In this document: positions 6,559-14,607 of the stretch, piece after piece | How the letters are laid out: every line of letters starts with the position of its first letter | Numbering within the stretch: the stretch's first letter is position 1 | Source: an uncultured Acinetobacter sp. | Lineage (GTDB): Bacteria; Pseudomonadota; Gammaproteobacteria; Pseudomonadales; Moraxellaceae | Direction: 5' to 3' | Assembly (NCBI RefSeq): GCF_943914805.1 | Contig: NZ_CALUDM010000031.1 | Coordinates: 1 to 29,088 of the forward strand | Length of the DNA stretch: 29,088 nt | Translations under genes and position numbers: made by a program | Notes under the pieces: model-generated | What the model was told of the DNA's origin: nothing | The model's database searches: none | Seen by the model: the letters and a program-made list of their open reading frames with translations, nothing else

Positions 6559-6826
6559 TGCAAAGCGATTAGCAGCAATCAGAAAGCTGCCATGCATTCG
6601 GTGTGGCAATCCAAACAGTCAAGCGGCTCACAGTAATTCAGCAAAACACGGCAAAGGTAGAGGGATAAAAGCAGATGATTCGTTTACAGTTCCTTTGTGT
6701 CATGTGTGCCATTCTGATTTTGATCAATATAAGTTGGGCAACCGAGCAGAAAGTGAAGCCATGTTTGAGAAGTGGCTAGTCAAAACAGAATTGATGATGG
6801 GTAAGCATGATGAAGAATGTTTCTAA
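6551..6826 (+). CDS. HNH-like zinc nuclease domain protein, 91 aa
   Basis: The protein has two CxxC pairs (C15, C18 and C50, C53) with H27 in AAHSNS and H54 in CHVCHSDFDQ. KHGKGRGIKADD lies between them, the layout of small HNH/treble-clef nucleases found in lambdoid nin regions (DUF1364 and Ref-like groups). It would act on phage DNA during recombination or repair. I cannot choose between those families without a profile search. It overlaps the amber pseudogene at its start and the NinB-like gene at its end, so the three are one unit. Confidence 0.65.
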   Translation: MRDAKRLAAIRKLPCIRCGNPNSQAAHSNSAKHGKGRGIKADDSFTVPLCHVCHSDFDQYKLGNRAESEAMFEKWLVKTELMMGKHDEECF

Positions 6827-7313
6827 GCTAGAACCCATAACACTTGTTATTAAATCATTTGAAGAAGTAGGTCGTGCGATTGCGTATATGCACAGACATC
6901 ATGCAGATGCTTTGAGTGATGGTAAGCCGTTGGTTGTTCGCATAGATCAGAAGCAAGAAACATTATCCAGTGCACAAAGAAGATTGTACTGGCTGTGGAT
7001 GACTGAGTACGGCAAACAGCGTGGACTAGATAAAGAGGAAGCGTCTGCATTCTTTAAATACAAATATCTGTCGATCATTTTTAATCGTGACAATGTTGGC
7101 GAATATCCTGAGACATTTAAAGTCATTCGGGATTTAAGGGAATCGCGCAATCCGGGCTATGAGCCATTAAGGCAATTTGTATCAAATCGAATGAGCATCA
7201 CAGAGGCCACGACAAAGCAGATGGCTGAGTTCTTAACTGATATTGAAATGTGGTGCTTGAAAGATGGTGTGAAGCTGACTTGTCCAGATGATCTTAAATA
7301 TGTGATGGAGTAA
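6807..7313 (+). CDS. NinB-like recombination protein, 168 aa
   Basis: The layout resembles lambda NinB (Orf, 146 aa), a recombination mediator that binds single-stranded DNA and SSB. An N-terminal strand region with PLVVRIDQK leads to ETLSSAQRRLYWLWMTEYG, comparable to the NinB SLDQNRKLW motif. A helical half ends MAEFLTDIEMWCLKDGVKLT, comparable to the NinB FAELLELIQAFGTERGVKW region. The match is by eye and partial. Two adjacent ATG codons are possible (6807 or 6810). It overlaps the HNH-like gene by 20 bases and ends four bases before terS. Confidence 0.55.
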   Translation: MMKNVSKLEPITLVIKSFEEVGRAIAYMHRHHADALSDGKPLVVRIDQKQETLSSAQRRLYWLWMTEYGKQRGLDKEEASAFFKYKYLSIIFNRDNVGEYPETFKVIRDLRESRNPGYEPLRQFVSNRMSITEATTKQMAEFLTDIEMWCLKDGVKLTCPDDLKYVME

Positions 7314-7317
7314 AGAT

Positions 7318-7848
7318 ATGGCGAACCTAACGCCTAAACAGCAAAGGTTTGTCGAAGAATATCTGATAGACCTGAATGCAACGCAAGCCGCCATTCGTGC
7401 AGGTTATAGCGAAAAGACAGCTAACGAGCAAGGTAGTCGCTTGTTAGCAAATGTTAGTATTTCAGAAGCCATTGCGGAAGCACAAAACAAACGCACTGAA
7501 CAAACCCAAATTGATGCCGCCTATGTCTTAAAGCGCCTAGTCGAAATCGACCAGATGGATGTTTTAGACATCATGGATGATCAGATGAAGATTCGACCTG
7601 TTAATGAATGGCCTAAAGTTTGGCGACAGTACGTGGTAAATCTTGAAAATCTTGAACTGAGTGATGGTGAAGGTTGTTTTAAAAAGATCAAATGGCCAGA
7701 CAAGGTTAAGAACCTTGAATTGCTCGGTAAGCATGTTTCGGTTGGTGCGTTTAAAGACAAAATTGAACATACAGGCGCTAATGGCGGCCCTATTGATTTA
7801 AGTTTAAAGGTGGTATTCGAAAATGATGGAGAAACGAGTACCGATTAA
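7318..7848 (+). CDS. terS: Terminase small subunit
   Basis: The N-terminus LTPKQQRFVEEYLIDLNATQAAIRAGYS followed by ANEQGSRLLANV is the Terminase_2 small-subunit signature: a helix-turn-helix that binds the packaging site, followed by an oligomerising middle. It recognises phage DNA and hands it to the large subunit. At 176 aa the length is normal. The packaging site may lie within or near this gene, but I cannot point to it. The 3' end overlaps the terL start by 26 bases. Confidence 0.93.
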   Translation: MANLTPKQQRFVEEYLIDLNATQAAIRAGYSEKTANEQGSRLLANVSISEAIAEAQNKRTEQTQIDAAYVLKRLVEIDQMDVLDIMDDQMKIRPVNEWPKVWRQYVVNLENLELSDGEGCFKKIKWPDKVKNLELLGKHVSVGAFKDKIEHTGANGGPIDLSLKVVFENDGETSTD

Positions 7849-9109
7849 GTTTAAGTGTCTCTACACACACATGACCAATAGTAAGCTGTTTTATGTTTTT
7901 CATGGTGGCCGTGGCGGTGGTAAGTCTTGGGAGATTGCAGACTTTCTGTTGATTGAGGGTGCAAAACAGAAGCACCGCATTTTGTGCTGTCGTGAGATTC
8001 AAAAATCAATCAAGCAATCTGTGCACAAGCTTTTGTCAGATCGCATTGAAACATTGGGTCTAGGGCCTTTCTATCAGATTCTTGATACAGAGATTCGCGG
8101 CATCAATGGCACTGAGTTCTCATTTTCTGGCCTACAAAGCCACACGGTTGATTCGGTTAAATCGTTTGAAGGCGCAACAATCACCTGGATTGAAGAAGCA
8201 CAGACGGTCAGCTCGTTCTCATTGTCAATCTTGATCCCGACTGTTGTTCGTACTTCTAAGCCGATGGTTGTCATGTCGATGAACCCAAAGCTGCCAAGTG
8301 ACGCTGTTTATTCTGAGTACGTGATGACTGAGCGCGACGACACTGTTGTGGTGCAGATCAATTACACAGACAACAAAGAATGTCCAGCCGAACTGGTCGC
8401 ACTTGCTGAGCAAATGAAGCGTGAAGATTACGAGCGCTATGAACACATCTGGCTTGGCAAACCCAAAGAAATTGCAGATGGTGCAATCTACAAATCTGAG
8501 TTTGAGCAGATCAAGCGTGAAAATCGTATCTGCAAAGTTCCACATGATCCGAATTTACCAATCTACACTTCATGGGATTTAGGGATTTTGGACAGCACCG
8601 CGATTTGGTTCTTTCAGATTTATGGTAAAGAGGTTCGTGTCATTGATTACTATGAGGCGAACAACGAACCGCTGGCCCATTACGCACGAATACTTGATGA
8701 GAAAACGCAAAGCTTTGGTTATCGCTATGAAAAACACTTCGCTCCACATGATATTGCAGCGCGGGACCTTTCCAGTGGTGTGAGTCGTGAGCAGACTATG
8801 GCAACCCTTGGCTATCGAATGACAAAAGGTGCACGACTAGGTGTTGAAGATCGTATTGAAGCCACACGTCAGATGCTAAAAAACTGCTGGTTTGATGCTG
8901 ATAAATGCAAACACGGTGTCAAAGCATTGCAGAACTATCGTCGTGAATTTAACGACAAACTAGATCAGTTTAAGGCAACCGCTGTGCATGACTGGGCTTC
9001 ACATGGCTCGGATGCATTTGGTGAGGGCGCTTTGAACATCAACAAAATGCACGAACAAAAGAAACCATCCGCACCACTTTTAAAGAGCGCTTCAAGTTGG
9101 CAGAGATAA
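7823..9109 (+). CDS. terL: Terminase large subunit
   Basis: This is the packaging ATPase and nuclease, which pumps DNA through the portal and cuts it at headful. The Walker A-like P-loop HGGRGGGKS has K34; Walker B is ITWIEEAQ; the coupling part follows in MSMNPK. The C-terminal RNase H-like nuclease is marked by TSWDLGILDSTAIW and the late acidic pair in HDWASHGSDAFGEG. At 428 aa it is complete for the PBSX/Terminase_3 type. Two ATGs are adjacent at 7823 and 7826. It is followed three bases later by the portal gene. Confidence 0.95.
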   Translation: MMEKRVPIKFKCLYTHMTNSKLFYVFHGGRGGGKSWEIADFLLIEGAKQKHRILCCREIQKSIKQSVHKLLSDRIETLGLGPFYQILDTEIRGINGTEFSFSGLQSHTVDSVKSFEGATITWIEEAQTVSSFSLSILIPTVVRTSKPMVVMSMNPKLPSDAVYSEYVMTERDDTVVVQINYTDNKECPAELVALAEQMKREDYERYEHIWLGKPKEIADGAIYKSEFEQIKRENRICKVPHDPNLPIYTSWDLGILDSTAIWFFQIYGKEVRVIDYYEANNEPLAHYARILDEKTQSFGYRYEKHFAPHDIAARDLSSGVSREQTMATLGYRMTKGARLGVEDRIEATRQMLKNCWFDADKCKHGVKALQNYRREFNDKLDQFKATAVHDWASHGSDAFGEGALNINKMHEQKKPSAPLLKSASSWQR

Positions 9110-9112
9110 CAC

Positions 9113-11359
9113 ATGAGCAAAGACAAAAAACAACATGAGCAAATCTTGGCTGATGCTAAAGCATTCAAAAAAGAGGCGCAGGACTACTGGCAAGAAACTT
9201 TCGACCGCGGTCACGATGATAAAGAGTTTGTAACGGTTGAAGGTGGTCAGTGGGACGCTAAAGCACGCGCAAAGCGTAAAGTTGAAGGAAAGCCTACGCT
9301 TGAGTTTAACTTGCTTCGTACATTCGCTATGCAGCAAATTAACACCATGCGCCAGAACCGACCACAAATCCAAGTCGTTCCAGTTGATAACGGTGCTGAT
9401 ACTGATATTGCTAAAATTCTCGGTGGTCTGATCAAAGATACCGAAGAAGCAAGCAATGCAGAGGATGCAACCGATCAGGCAGCAGAAAATGCTGTCTTTG
9501 GCGGTTTAGGCTTCATTCGTTTAGCGACTGACTATGTGGGTGATGATTCATTCAATCAAGAGCCGCGATTCGTTCCGATTGAAAACCCCGAGGCTGTTTT
9601 ACTTGATCCACTTTCCAAGCGTCTTGATGGGTCTGATGCGACCAAGTGCTTGGTTGTTGAATGGGTGAAGAAAAGCGCAATCAAGGCTCAGTATGGTGAA
9701 GAAGCCACTGACTTTGAAATGGACGGTGCAACGGATTGGGAGAACAAGCCAGACGACACAGTTTTAATTGCTGAGTATTTCTATAAAGAAGATATTAGTG
9801 ATGAGCTGTTATTACTCGAAGATGGCTCAACTGCATTCAAGTCTGAACTAGCAAAAGAATGGCATGAAGAAGATATTGAATCTTTCACTGTTGAATCACG
9901 ACCAAGCAAACGCACTGAAATCAAGTGGGCGAAAATCTCAGGCAGTAAAGTTTTAGAAACTGGTGTTTTCCCTGGTAAGTTTATTCCAATCGTTCCAGTC
10001 TACGGTGCAGTGAACTGGATCGGCAACGAGCGTCATGTATTCTCATTGATTCACTTTGCTAAAGATCCACAACGACTGTTCAACTACTGGAAGTCAGCCG
10101 AAGCGCATATTTTACAGAAGAACCAAGATGATATTTTGGCTGTAGAACATGAAGCAATTGCAGGTTTTGAAGATGAATGGTTGAATCCTGGCAGATATGG
10201 CGCTTCTCGTTATCGTTCCCGCGATGAAAACGGTACACAGTACGCAGCACCACAACGCATTGGCGCAGCACAACCACCAGCGGGGATTTTAAACGCCACA
10301 GCAACATCACAGGCGCTTATTTCCGACACGTTGAACATGCACGCACCGCAGATGGGTCAGGATGTTAATTCGCAGTCAGGCCGAGCAATTGGCTTGCTTC
10401 AGCGTCAGGCAGATACAGCGCACTTCCACTTTCAAGACAACTTGAACAAGTCGTTGCGTCAGTGTGGCCGTATCTTGGTTGATCTATATCCGCGCCTTTA
10501 TGACACACCTATGGTCCGTCGAATCATTGGTATGGATGGCGAAGAAGAAATGGTCAAGCTGAATGCTCAACCCGAAACACCAGACGAAATGAGCAAGGCT
10601 ATTGATGGTGTTTTAAATAACCTGTCAATGGGTCGTTATGACGTTCGTATTGATACTGGCCCAAGCTTCAATACTCAGCGTGAGCAGTCGTTCCAATTGC
10701 TAATGCAGGTTGCACAGTTCGCACCAGGTGTTATGCAGTCAGCGGGTGATTTAATCATTAAAGACTCGCCACTGGTGAATGCTAAAGAGATTGCAGACCG
10801 CATCAAAAAGACCATGTTGCCGCAATTACTTGAAGATGATCCAAGTGTGCCGCCTGCTGTTAAAGCTCAAATGACGCAGATGCAGCAGCAAATGCAAGAG
10901 CAGACACAGCAAATGCAGCAGATGGCTCAGCAGTTACAAGACAAGCAAGCGGATCGGGATGTGAAGATTAGAGAAGCTGAGATTGCAGCAGAAAGCCGCA
11001 TCCGTGAAGCTCAGATTAATAATTCTGGTCGTGCTGACGTTGAGGAGTTGCGCGGTATTGTCGAACTATTAAAACAGAATATCGATATCACTAACACACC
11101 AGCGGACTGGCTCACTCAGGGCGAGGATGTTGGCAGTTATGATGTAAACCAGCCACAAGATTATCCGCAGCCTATGGAATTTGAGCAGCCCATAGTACCA
11201 GCGCAAGACATTGAAAGCCCTCCAAGTGAGGGTTTTTTAATGCCTGAACAAAATGCTCTACCTAACTTCGCTCCCGATCCTGATCAAATTGGGGAAAGCG
11301 CATTGATCGATGAAAACTTGGCATTTATGCCAAATGGAGATGGACAGAATGACGTTTGA
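9113..11359 (+). CDS. P22-like portal protein
   Basis: This 748-aa portal has the size of the P22 gp1 group (725 aa); it forms the dodecameric ring at one head vertex. The core includes VPIENPEAVLLDP, FSLIHFAKDPQRLFNYW and DVNSQSGRAIGLLQRQADTAHFHF, which fit that group. From about residue 587 a glutamine- and methionine-rich helix (MTQMQQQMQEQ...) makes the long barrel-like coiled coil. After about residue 660 there is a proline-rich acidic tail. An intrinsic-terminator-like hairpin lies within that tail's coding sequence (11218-11238). The stop overlaps the scaffold start by 11 bases. Confidence 0.93.
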   Translation: MSKDKKQHEQILADAKAFKKEAQDYWQETFDRGHDDKEFVTVEGGQWDAKARAKRKVEGKPTLEFNLLRTFAMQQINTMRQNRPQIQVVPVDNGADTDIAKILGGLIKDTEEASNAEDATDQAAENAVFGGLGFIRLATDYVGDDSFNQEPRFVPIENPEAVLLDPLSKRLDGSDATKCLVVEWVKKSAIKAQYGEEATDFEMDGATDWENKPDDTVLIAEYFYKEDISDELLLLEDGSTAFKSELAKEWHEEDIESFTVESRPSKRTEIKWAKISGSKVLETGVFPGKFIPIVPVYGAVNWIGNERHVFSLIHFAKDPQRLFNYWKSAEAHILQKNQDDILAVEHEAIAGFEDEWLNPGRYGASRYRSRDENGTQYAAPQRIGAAQPPAGILNATATSQALISDTLNMHAPQMGQDVNSQSGRAIGLLQRQADTAHFHFQDNLNKSLRQCGRILVDLYPRLYDTPMVRRIIGMDGEEEMVKLNAQPETPDEMSKAIDGVLNNLSMGRYDVRIDTGPSFNTQREQSFQLLMQVAQFAPGVMQSAGDLIIKDSPLVNAKEIADRIKKTMLPQLLEDDPSVPPAVKAQMTQMQQQMQEQTQQMQQMAQQLQDKQADRDVKIREAEIAAESRIREAQINNSGRADVEELRGIVELLKQNIDITNTPADWLTQGEDVGSYDVNQPQDYPQPMEFEQPIVPAQDIESPPSEGFLMPEQNALPNFAPDPDQIGESALIDENLAFMPNGDGQNDV
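11218..11238 (+). terminator. Terminator-like hairpin inside the portal gene
   Basis: CCCTC-CAAGT-GAGGG is followed by six T and then AATGCCTGAA. It lies in the portal tail (residues SPPSEGFLM). Without antitermination it could cut transcription before scaffold and coat. Confidence 0.6.
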
Positions 11360-12146
11360 AAGTGACGACATCGTAGACACAGGCGCTACGGAAAACACAG
11401 CCGCAGAAGTCGAAACAGAACAAACTGAATCAGAAGCTCAGGAGCCTGAACAACAGGAAACTGAGCAAAAAGAGGAAAGCGAGCAGGAAGAAAAACCAAG
11501 GCGAAATCGTGCTCAAGAGCGTATTCAGCAATTGGCTCGTGAAAAGGCTGAAATTGCTGCAAAGCTTGCCGAGTATGAGGCTAAGGCTAATCAACCTGCG
11601 CAGGCAAGCGATGGTCCAGCAATTGAGAACTTTGAAGATTATTCAGAGTTCAAAAAGGCTGAACGAAAGTGGCTCATGGATGAGGCTAAACGCGAATTTC
11701 GTGAAGAAATGCTGGCAGAGAAGCAGCAGCAAACACAGATTCAAAAACAGGCTGAATTTGAAGCTGTAATCACTACAGTTGCAGAAACGTACCCTGATTT
11801 TGATTCTGTAGTTCAAGCAGGATTGCAGCGCGATTTGCCAATGCCGTTGACGCTGGATGAAGTTGCTTCCGAGTTTGGTTACAGCCCTGAAACACAAGTT
11901 AAGTTGCTTTATGAAATTGGTAAGAATGAAGCGCTACACGAAACGCTTTCAGGCTCATCAAAACTTAAAGCTGCTCGAATCCTGAGTGAAATCGTGGATT
12001 CATGGGAAACCAAGCCTGCGCCAAAAGTTTCAAAGGCTCCACCTCCAATTAAACCCGTTCAAGCTAATGCGCCAGCCGCTCGAAGTCCTGAAAAAATGTC
12101 AGATGACGAGTGGTATCGGGCAGAAACTCAATTAAGAAAAAGGTAA
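11349..12146 (+). CDS. Capsid scaffolding protein
   Basis: The position between portal and coat matches P22 gene 8. The 265-aa protein has an acidic glutamine- and glutamate-rich N-terminus and a charged coiled coil (RAQERIQQLAREKAEIAAKLAEYEAK in part). Its proline- and alanine-rich linker leads to a basic C-terminal helix (DDEWYRAETQLRKR), the end that contacts coat in P22-type scaffolds. It guides procapsid assembly and leaves before packaging. The frame is open from 11310, but ATG 11349 starts MTFESDDIVD and fits the ribosome spacing better. Confidence 0.87.
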   Translation: MTFESDDIVDTGATENTAAEVETEQTESEAQEPEQQETEQKEESEQEEKPRRNRAQERIQQLAREKAEIAAKLAEYEAKANQPAQASDGPAIENFEDYSEFKKAERKWLMDEAKREFREEMLAEKQQQTQIQKQAEFEAVITTVAETYPDFDSVVQAGLQRDLPMPLTLDEVASEFGYSPETQVKLLYEIGKNEALHETLSGSSKLKAARILSEIVDSWETKPAPKVSKAPPPIKPVQANAPAARSPEKMSDDEWYRAETQLRKR

Positions 12147-12153
12147 GTAATTT

Positions 12154-13356
12154 ATGACTAATCAAGTTTTAACACACCAAATGATCGCACGCGAAGCGGC
12201 TAAAATGCTGGAAGAACTAGCACCGTTTACAGCGAACATCAACAAAGGCCGCCAAGACGAATTCGGTAGCGATGTTTCAGGCTACAAAAAAGGCGACACG
12301 GTTAAAATTAAAATCCCAACATCGGGTAAAGTATTTGATGGTGCGACTTATGCAGGTGGTGCTGCGGGTACTGATGTAATTGAAGAATCAGTAAACTTAT
12401 CGCTGGACACGCAAAAGCACATTGCTTTGCAGTTTGGCGCTAAAGAGAAGATGCTCAACATCACTGACTTTAAAGAGCGCATTCTACGCCCGCAAATGCA
12501 AACCCTTGCATCTGTTGTTGAAGCTGACTTGATCTCTAAAGGTGTTTTGGGTGTTCCGAACCTTGTATCGATGAATACCGCAGGTACTACACCATCAAAC
12601 GCGCTTGCTTTAGCTCGTGCCAAGATGAATCAGTATTTAACTCCAGCGGGTGACCGTTCAGCGTTAATTACAAGCACTGCAAACGTGGCGCTTTCTGGTG
12701 AAATCTCTCGTTTGCATAACCCAACTCAAGCTTCAAGCAAAGCATACCTTGATGGTTATGTGGCGACTGCTTTCGGTTCGGATCTGTTTGAACACCAGTC
12801 AATCCCGACCCACACCAAAGGTACAGCTGCAACTATCACTGTGAGCGCAGCATCTCAGACTGGTAGTTCAATTACTATGACTGCTGGCACGGGCGGCACA
12901 TTGGTGAAAGGTGATGTGATTACCATTGCTGGTGTAAATGCGGTTCACCCGTTGACCGGTCAAGACACAGGTAGCTTGCAACAATTCGTTGTGACTGAAA
13001 CTGTGACTGTGAGCACTGGTACAGCCGTTAAAATCTACCCATCAATCAATCCGACTGCTCCGAATAAAACTGTATCTGCATCTCCTGCATCTGGTGCGGT
13101 GGTGACACTTGCCTCAATCAATGGCGTGCAGAACCTTGCATTCCACAAAGATGCATTCACCGCAGCATTTGCACCGCTTCCAGTGATTGCATCATGTGAG
13201 GGCTACACAGCTCGCTTGCCGTCTGGCATCTCAGTTCGTGTGATGACGTTTGGTGATGGTAACAACGACATTGAGCGTACTCGTATTGATGTTCTGTATG
13301 GCTTCCAAACCGTTCGCGGTCTACATGCGGTTCGTATTCCGCAAGTGACTTCATAA
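12154..13356 (+). CDS. Major capsid (coat) protein, P22 gp5-like
   Basis: The 400-aa HK97-fold coat of the P22 group (P22 gp5 is 430 aa). The N-arm (MIAREAAKMLEELAP) and the block GDTVKIKIPTSGKVFDG lead into LRPQMQTLASVVEADL. A separate beta-rich insert (about 225-320: ITVSAASQTG, KGDVITIAGVNAVHPLTGQ) corresponds in place to the P22 I-domain. The C-terminus SVRVMTFGDGNNDIERTRIDVLYGF is typical. It starts seven bases after scaffold and is followed by a terminator with a TTCG loop, which may tune head-gene dosage. Confidence 0.95.
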   Translation: MTNQVLTHQMIAREAAKMLEELAPFTANINKGRQDEFGSDVSGYKKGDTVKIKIPTSGKVFDGATYAGGAAGTDVIEESVNLSLDTQKHIALQFGAKEKMLNITDFKERILRPQMQTLASVVEADLISKGVLGVPNLVSMNTAGTTPSNALALARAKMNQYLTPAGDRSALITSTANVALSGEISRLHNPTQASSKAYLDGYVATAFGSDLFEHQSIPTHTKGTAATITVSAASQTGSSITMTAGTGGTLVKGDVITIAGVNAVHPLTGQDTGSLQQFVVTETVTVSTGTAVKIYPSINPTAPNKTVSASPASGAVVTLASINGVQNLAFHKDAFTAAFAPLPVIASCEGYTARLPSGISVRVMTFGDGNNDIERTRIDVLYGFQTVRGLHAVRIPQVTS

Positions 13357-13373
13357 ACCTAAATAATGTAAAC

Positions 13374-13398
13374 GGCAGTGCTTCGGCTCTGCCTTTTT
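13374..13398 (+). terminator. Intrinsic terminator after coat
   Basis: GGCAG and CTGCC with an inner GC-TTCG-GC hairpin and one T/T mismatch are followed by five T. It lies between coat and the 170-aa gene. Confidence 0.75.
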
Positions 13399-13419
13399 AT
13401 TCATATTGAGGATTGATAA

Positions 13420-13932
13420 ATGCAATATCCAAAAATGCTCTACAAGGGTGATCAAGAGAATTATCAAACTGTCATTGCTGATGATGAGGGCCACGAAGCG
13501 GAATTGATTGCCGATGATTGGATTCAGTACGGTGATCTGCCAGAGCAAAGCGAAAATCAGCACATCGACCAAGCGTATTCGATTGATTCAGCCGCATTGG
13601 TTCCAGTTGAGCAGTTTGATGCTTTGGCTTCAAAATTAGCTGAAACAGAAGATCAACTTGCCACATCACAAGGTGAATTTATTGCGTTCCAAAACAATGT
13701 TGGTGCAATGAAAGCTCGTATTGCTGAATTACAGGGCGATACAACACCAGTTGGGTCAACTTCCCATTCAGGGGCGCATTTAATCTCACTTAATGATTTA
13801 ATGCTCGCTCAGTTGCAAGAAATGGCTAAATCAAAAGGTATTGAGTTTAAAGTGCGCGACTCAAAAAGCACACTTATCGAGCTTCTTATGGATTATCAAG
13901 ATAAAGAACTAGCAAATGCTGATTCAAACTGA
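13420..13932 (+). CDS. Head-region phage protein with SAP/Rho-N-like C-terminus, 170 aa
   Basis: The N-terminal part (MQYPKMLYKGD...) is a small beta-rich domain. A central coiled coil follows (FDALASKLAETEDQLATSQGE). The C-terminus SLNDLMLAQLQEMAKSKGIEFK...STLIELLMD has the helix-extended-helix form of SAP or Rho-N domains, which bind nucleic acid. It sits between coat and the gp4-like adaptor, so it may be a minor head protein. P22 has no obvious match there. I do not know a function. Confidence 0.75.
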   Translation: MQYPKMLYKGDQENYQTVIADDEGHEAELIADDWIQYGDLPEQSENQHIDQAYSIDSAALVPVEQFDALASKLAETEDQLATSQGEFIAFQNNVGAMKARIAELQGDTTPVGSTSHSGAHLISLNDLMLAQLQEMAKSKGIEFKVRDSKSTLIELLMDYQDKELANADSN

Positions 13933-13984
13933 TTCACGGAAAGTTATTGAAGCTTTAATTTTAAAAGGTTGGACAGGTAGATAA
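13916..13984 (+). CDS. Possible 22-residue linker ORF
   Basis: ATG 13916 lies inside the end of the 170-aa gene in another frame. The ORF reads MLIQTDSRKVIEALILKGWTGR and stops two bases before the gp4-like ATG at 13987. It fills an otherwise empty gap, which suggests translational coupling or a tiny protein. There is no strong ribosome site. Confidence 0.35.
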   Translation: MLIQTDSRKVIEALILKGWTGR

Positions 13985-13986
13985 CC

Positions 13987-14607
13987 ATGAACGTCACCAA
14001 GATCATTGAATCAGCACTTAAACAGTTAGGGGTATTGGCCGCAGGTGAGAATGCTGAAGCAAGCGAGCTTGTGGACGCAATTGATGTTTTGCGAGGACTG
14101 CTTTCGCAATGGGCCACCAAAAGGCTGTATATCCACAAAGTCGAGCAAATCACGCTTAACTTAAATGGATCTGCAAAGGTTTCACCAAATGACAGCGATG
14201 CACCAGATTATAAAACTTCAATATCTGGCATCGTAGAACGCGGCTTATTGAACGGTGAGCCTGTTTATATCGTTAGAGATACCAATGCCACCCAAGATAA
14301 CGCAGAGGTCACTTACAGCGTAAATGGCGAGGTTTGGACGTTCTTTGGTGATGGTGAGTTGAGTTTTAAGGCGCTAACCCTGCCTTATGATGTTGCGCCA
14401 GGTGATGAATTGCAGTTACCACCAAGCTATGAACGGCCATTAATTTTAGCTTTAGCTTTGGATTTATCCAGCATGTTTGGTGTTGAACCAACTCAAATGC
14501 TTTTAACGAATTACCGCAGCGCAACAACATTGCTAAAAGAAAGCAATTCAGCTCCGCTTTATGCAAGCAATGACTTGCCAGTTGGGGGTAATCATGCCTG
14601 TTATTGA
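13987..14607 (+). CDS. P22 gp4-like head-to-tail adaptor
   Basis: The N-terminal helical block (IIESALKQLGVLAAGENAEASELVDAIDVLRGLLSQW in part) is the gp4/tail-accessory-factor pattern of a first helix, an acidic hinge and AIDVLRxLLxxW. The C-terminal part has the PPSYERPLILALALDLSSMFG helix seen in the same family. A beta-rich insert of about 80 residues separates them. It would bind the portal ring from outside and close the filled head. At 206 aa it is longer than P22 gp4 (166 aa). It overlaps the gp10-like gene by 14 bases. Confidence 0.8.
   Translation: MNVTKIIESALKQLGVLAAGENAEASELVDAIDVLRGLLSQWATKRLYIHKVEQITLNLNGSAKVSPNDSDAPDYKTSISGIVERGLLNGEPVYIVRDTNATQDNAEVTYSVNGEVWTFFGDGELSFKALTLPYDVAPGDELQLPPSYERPLILALALDLSSMFGVEPTQMLLTNYRSATTLLKESNSAPLYASNDLPVGGNHACY

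Noticed and set aside
8225..8545. Antisense frame of 106 codons in terL
   Set aside because: It lies wholly opposite a conserved ATPase coding region with no start signal.
10865..10945. Glutamine-rich repeat in the portal gene as a mobile repeat
   Set aside because: It is the normal coiled-coil barrel of P22-type portals.
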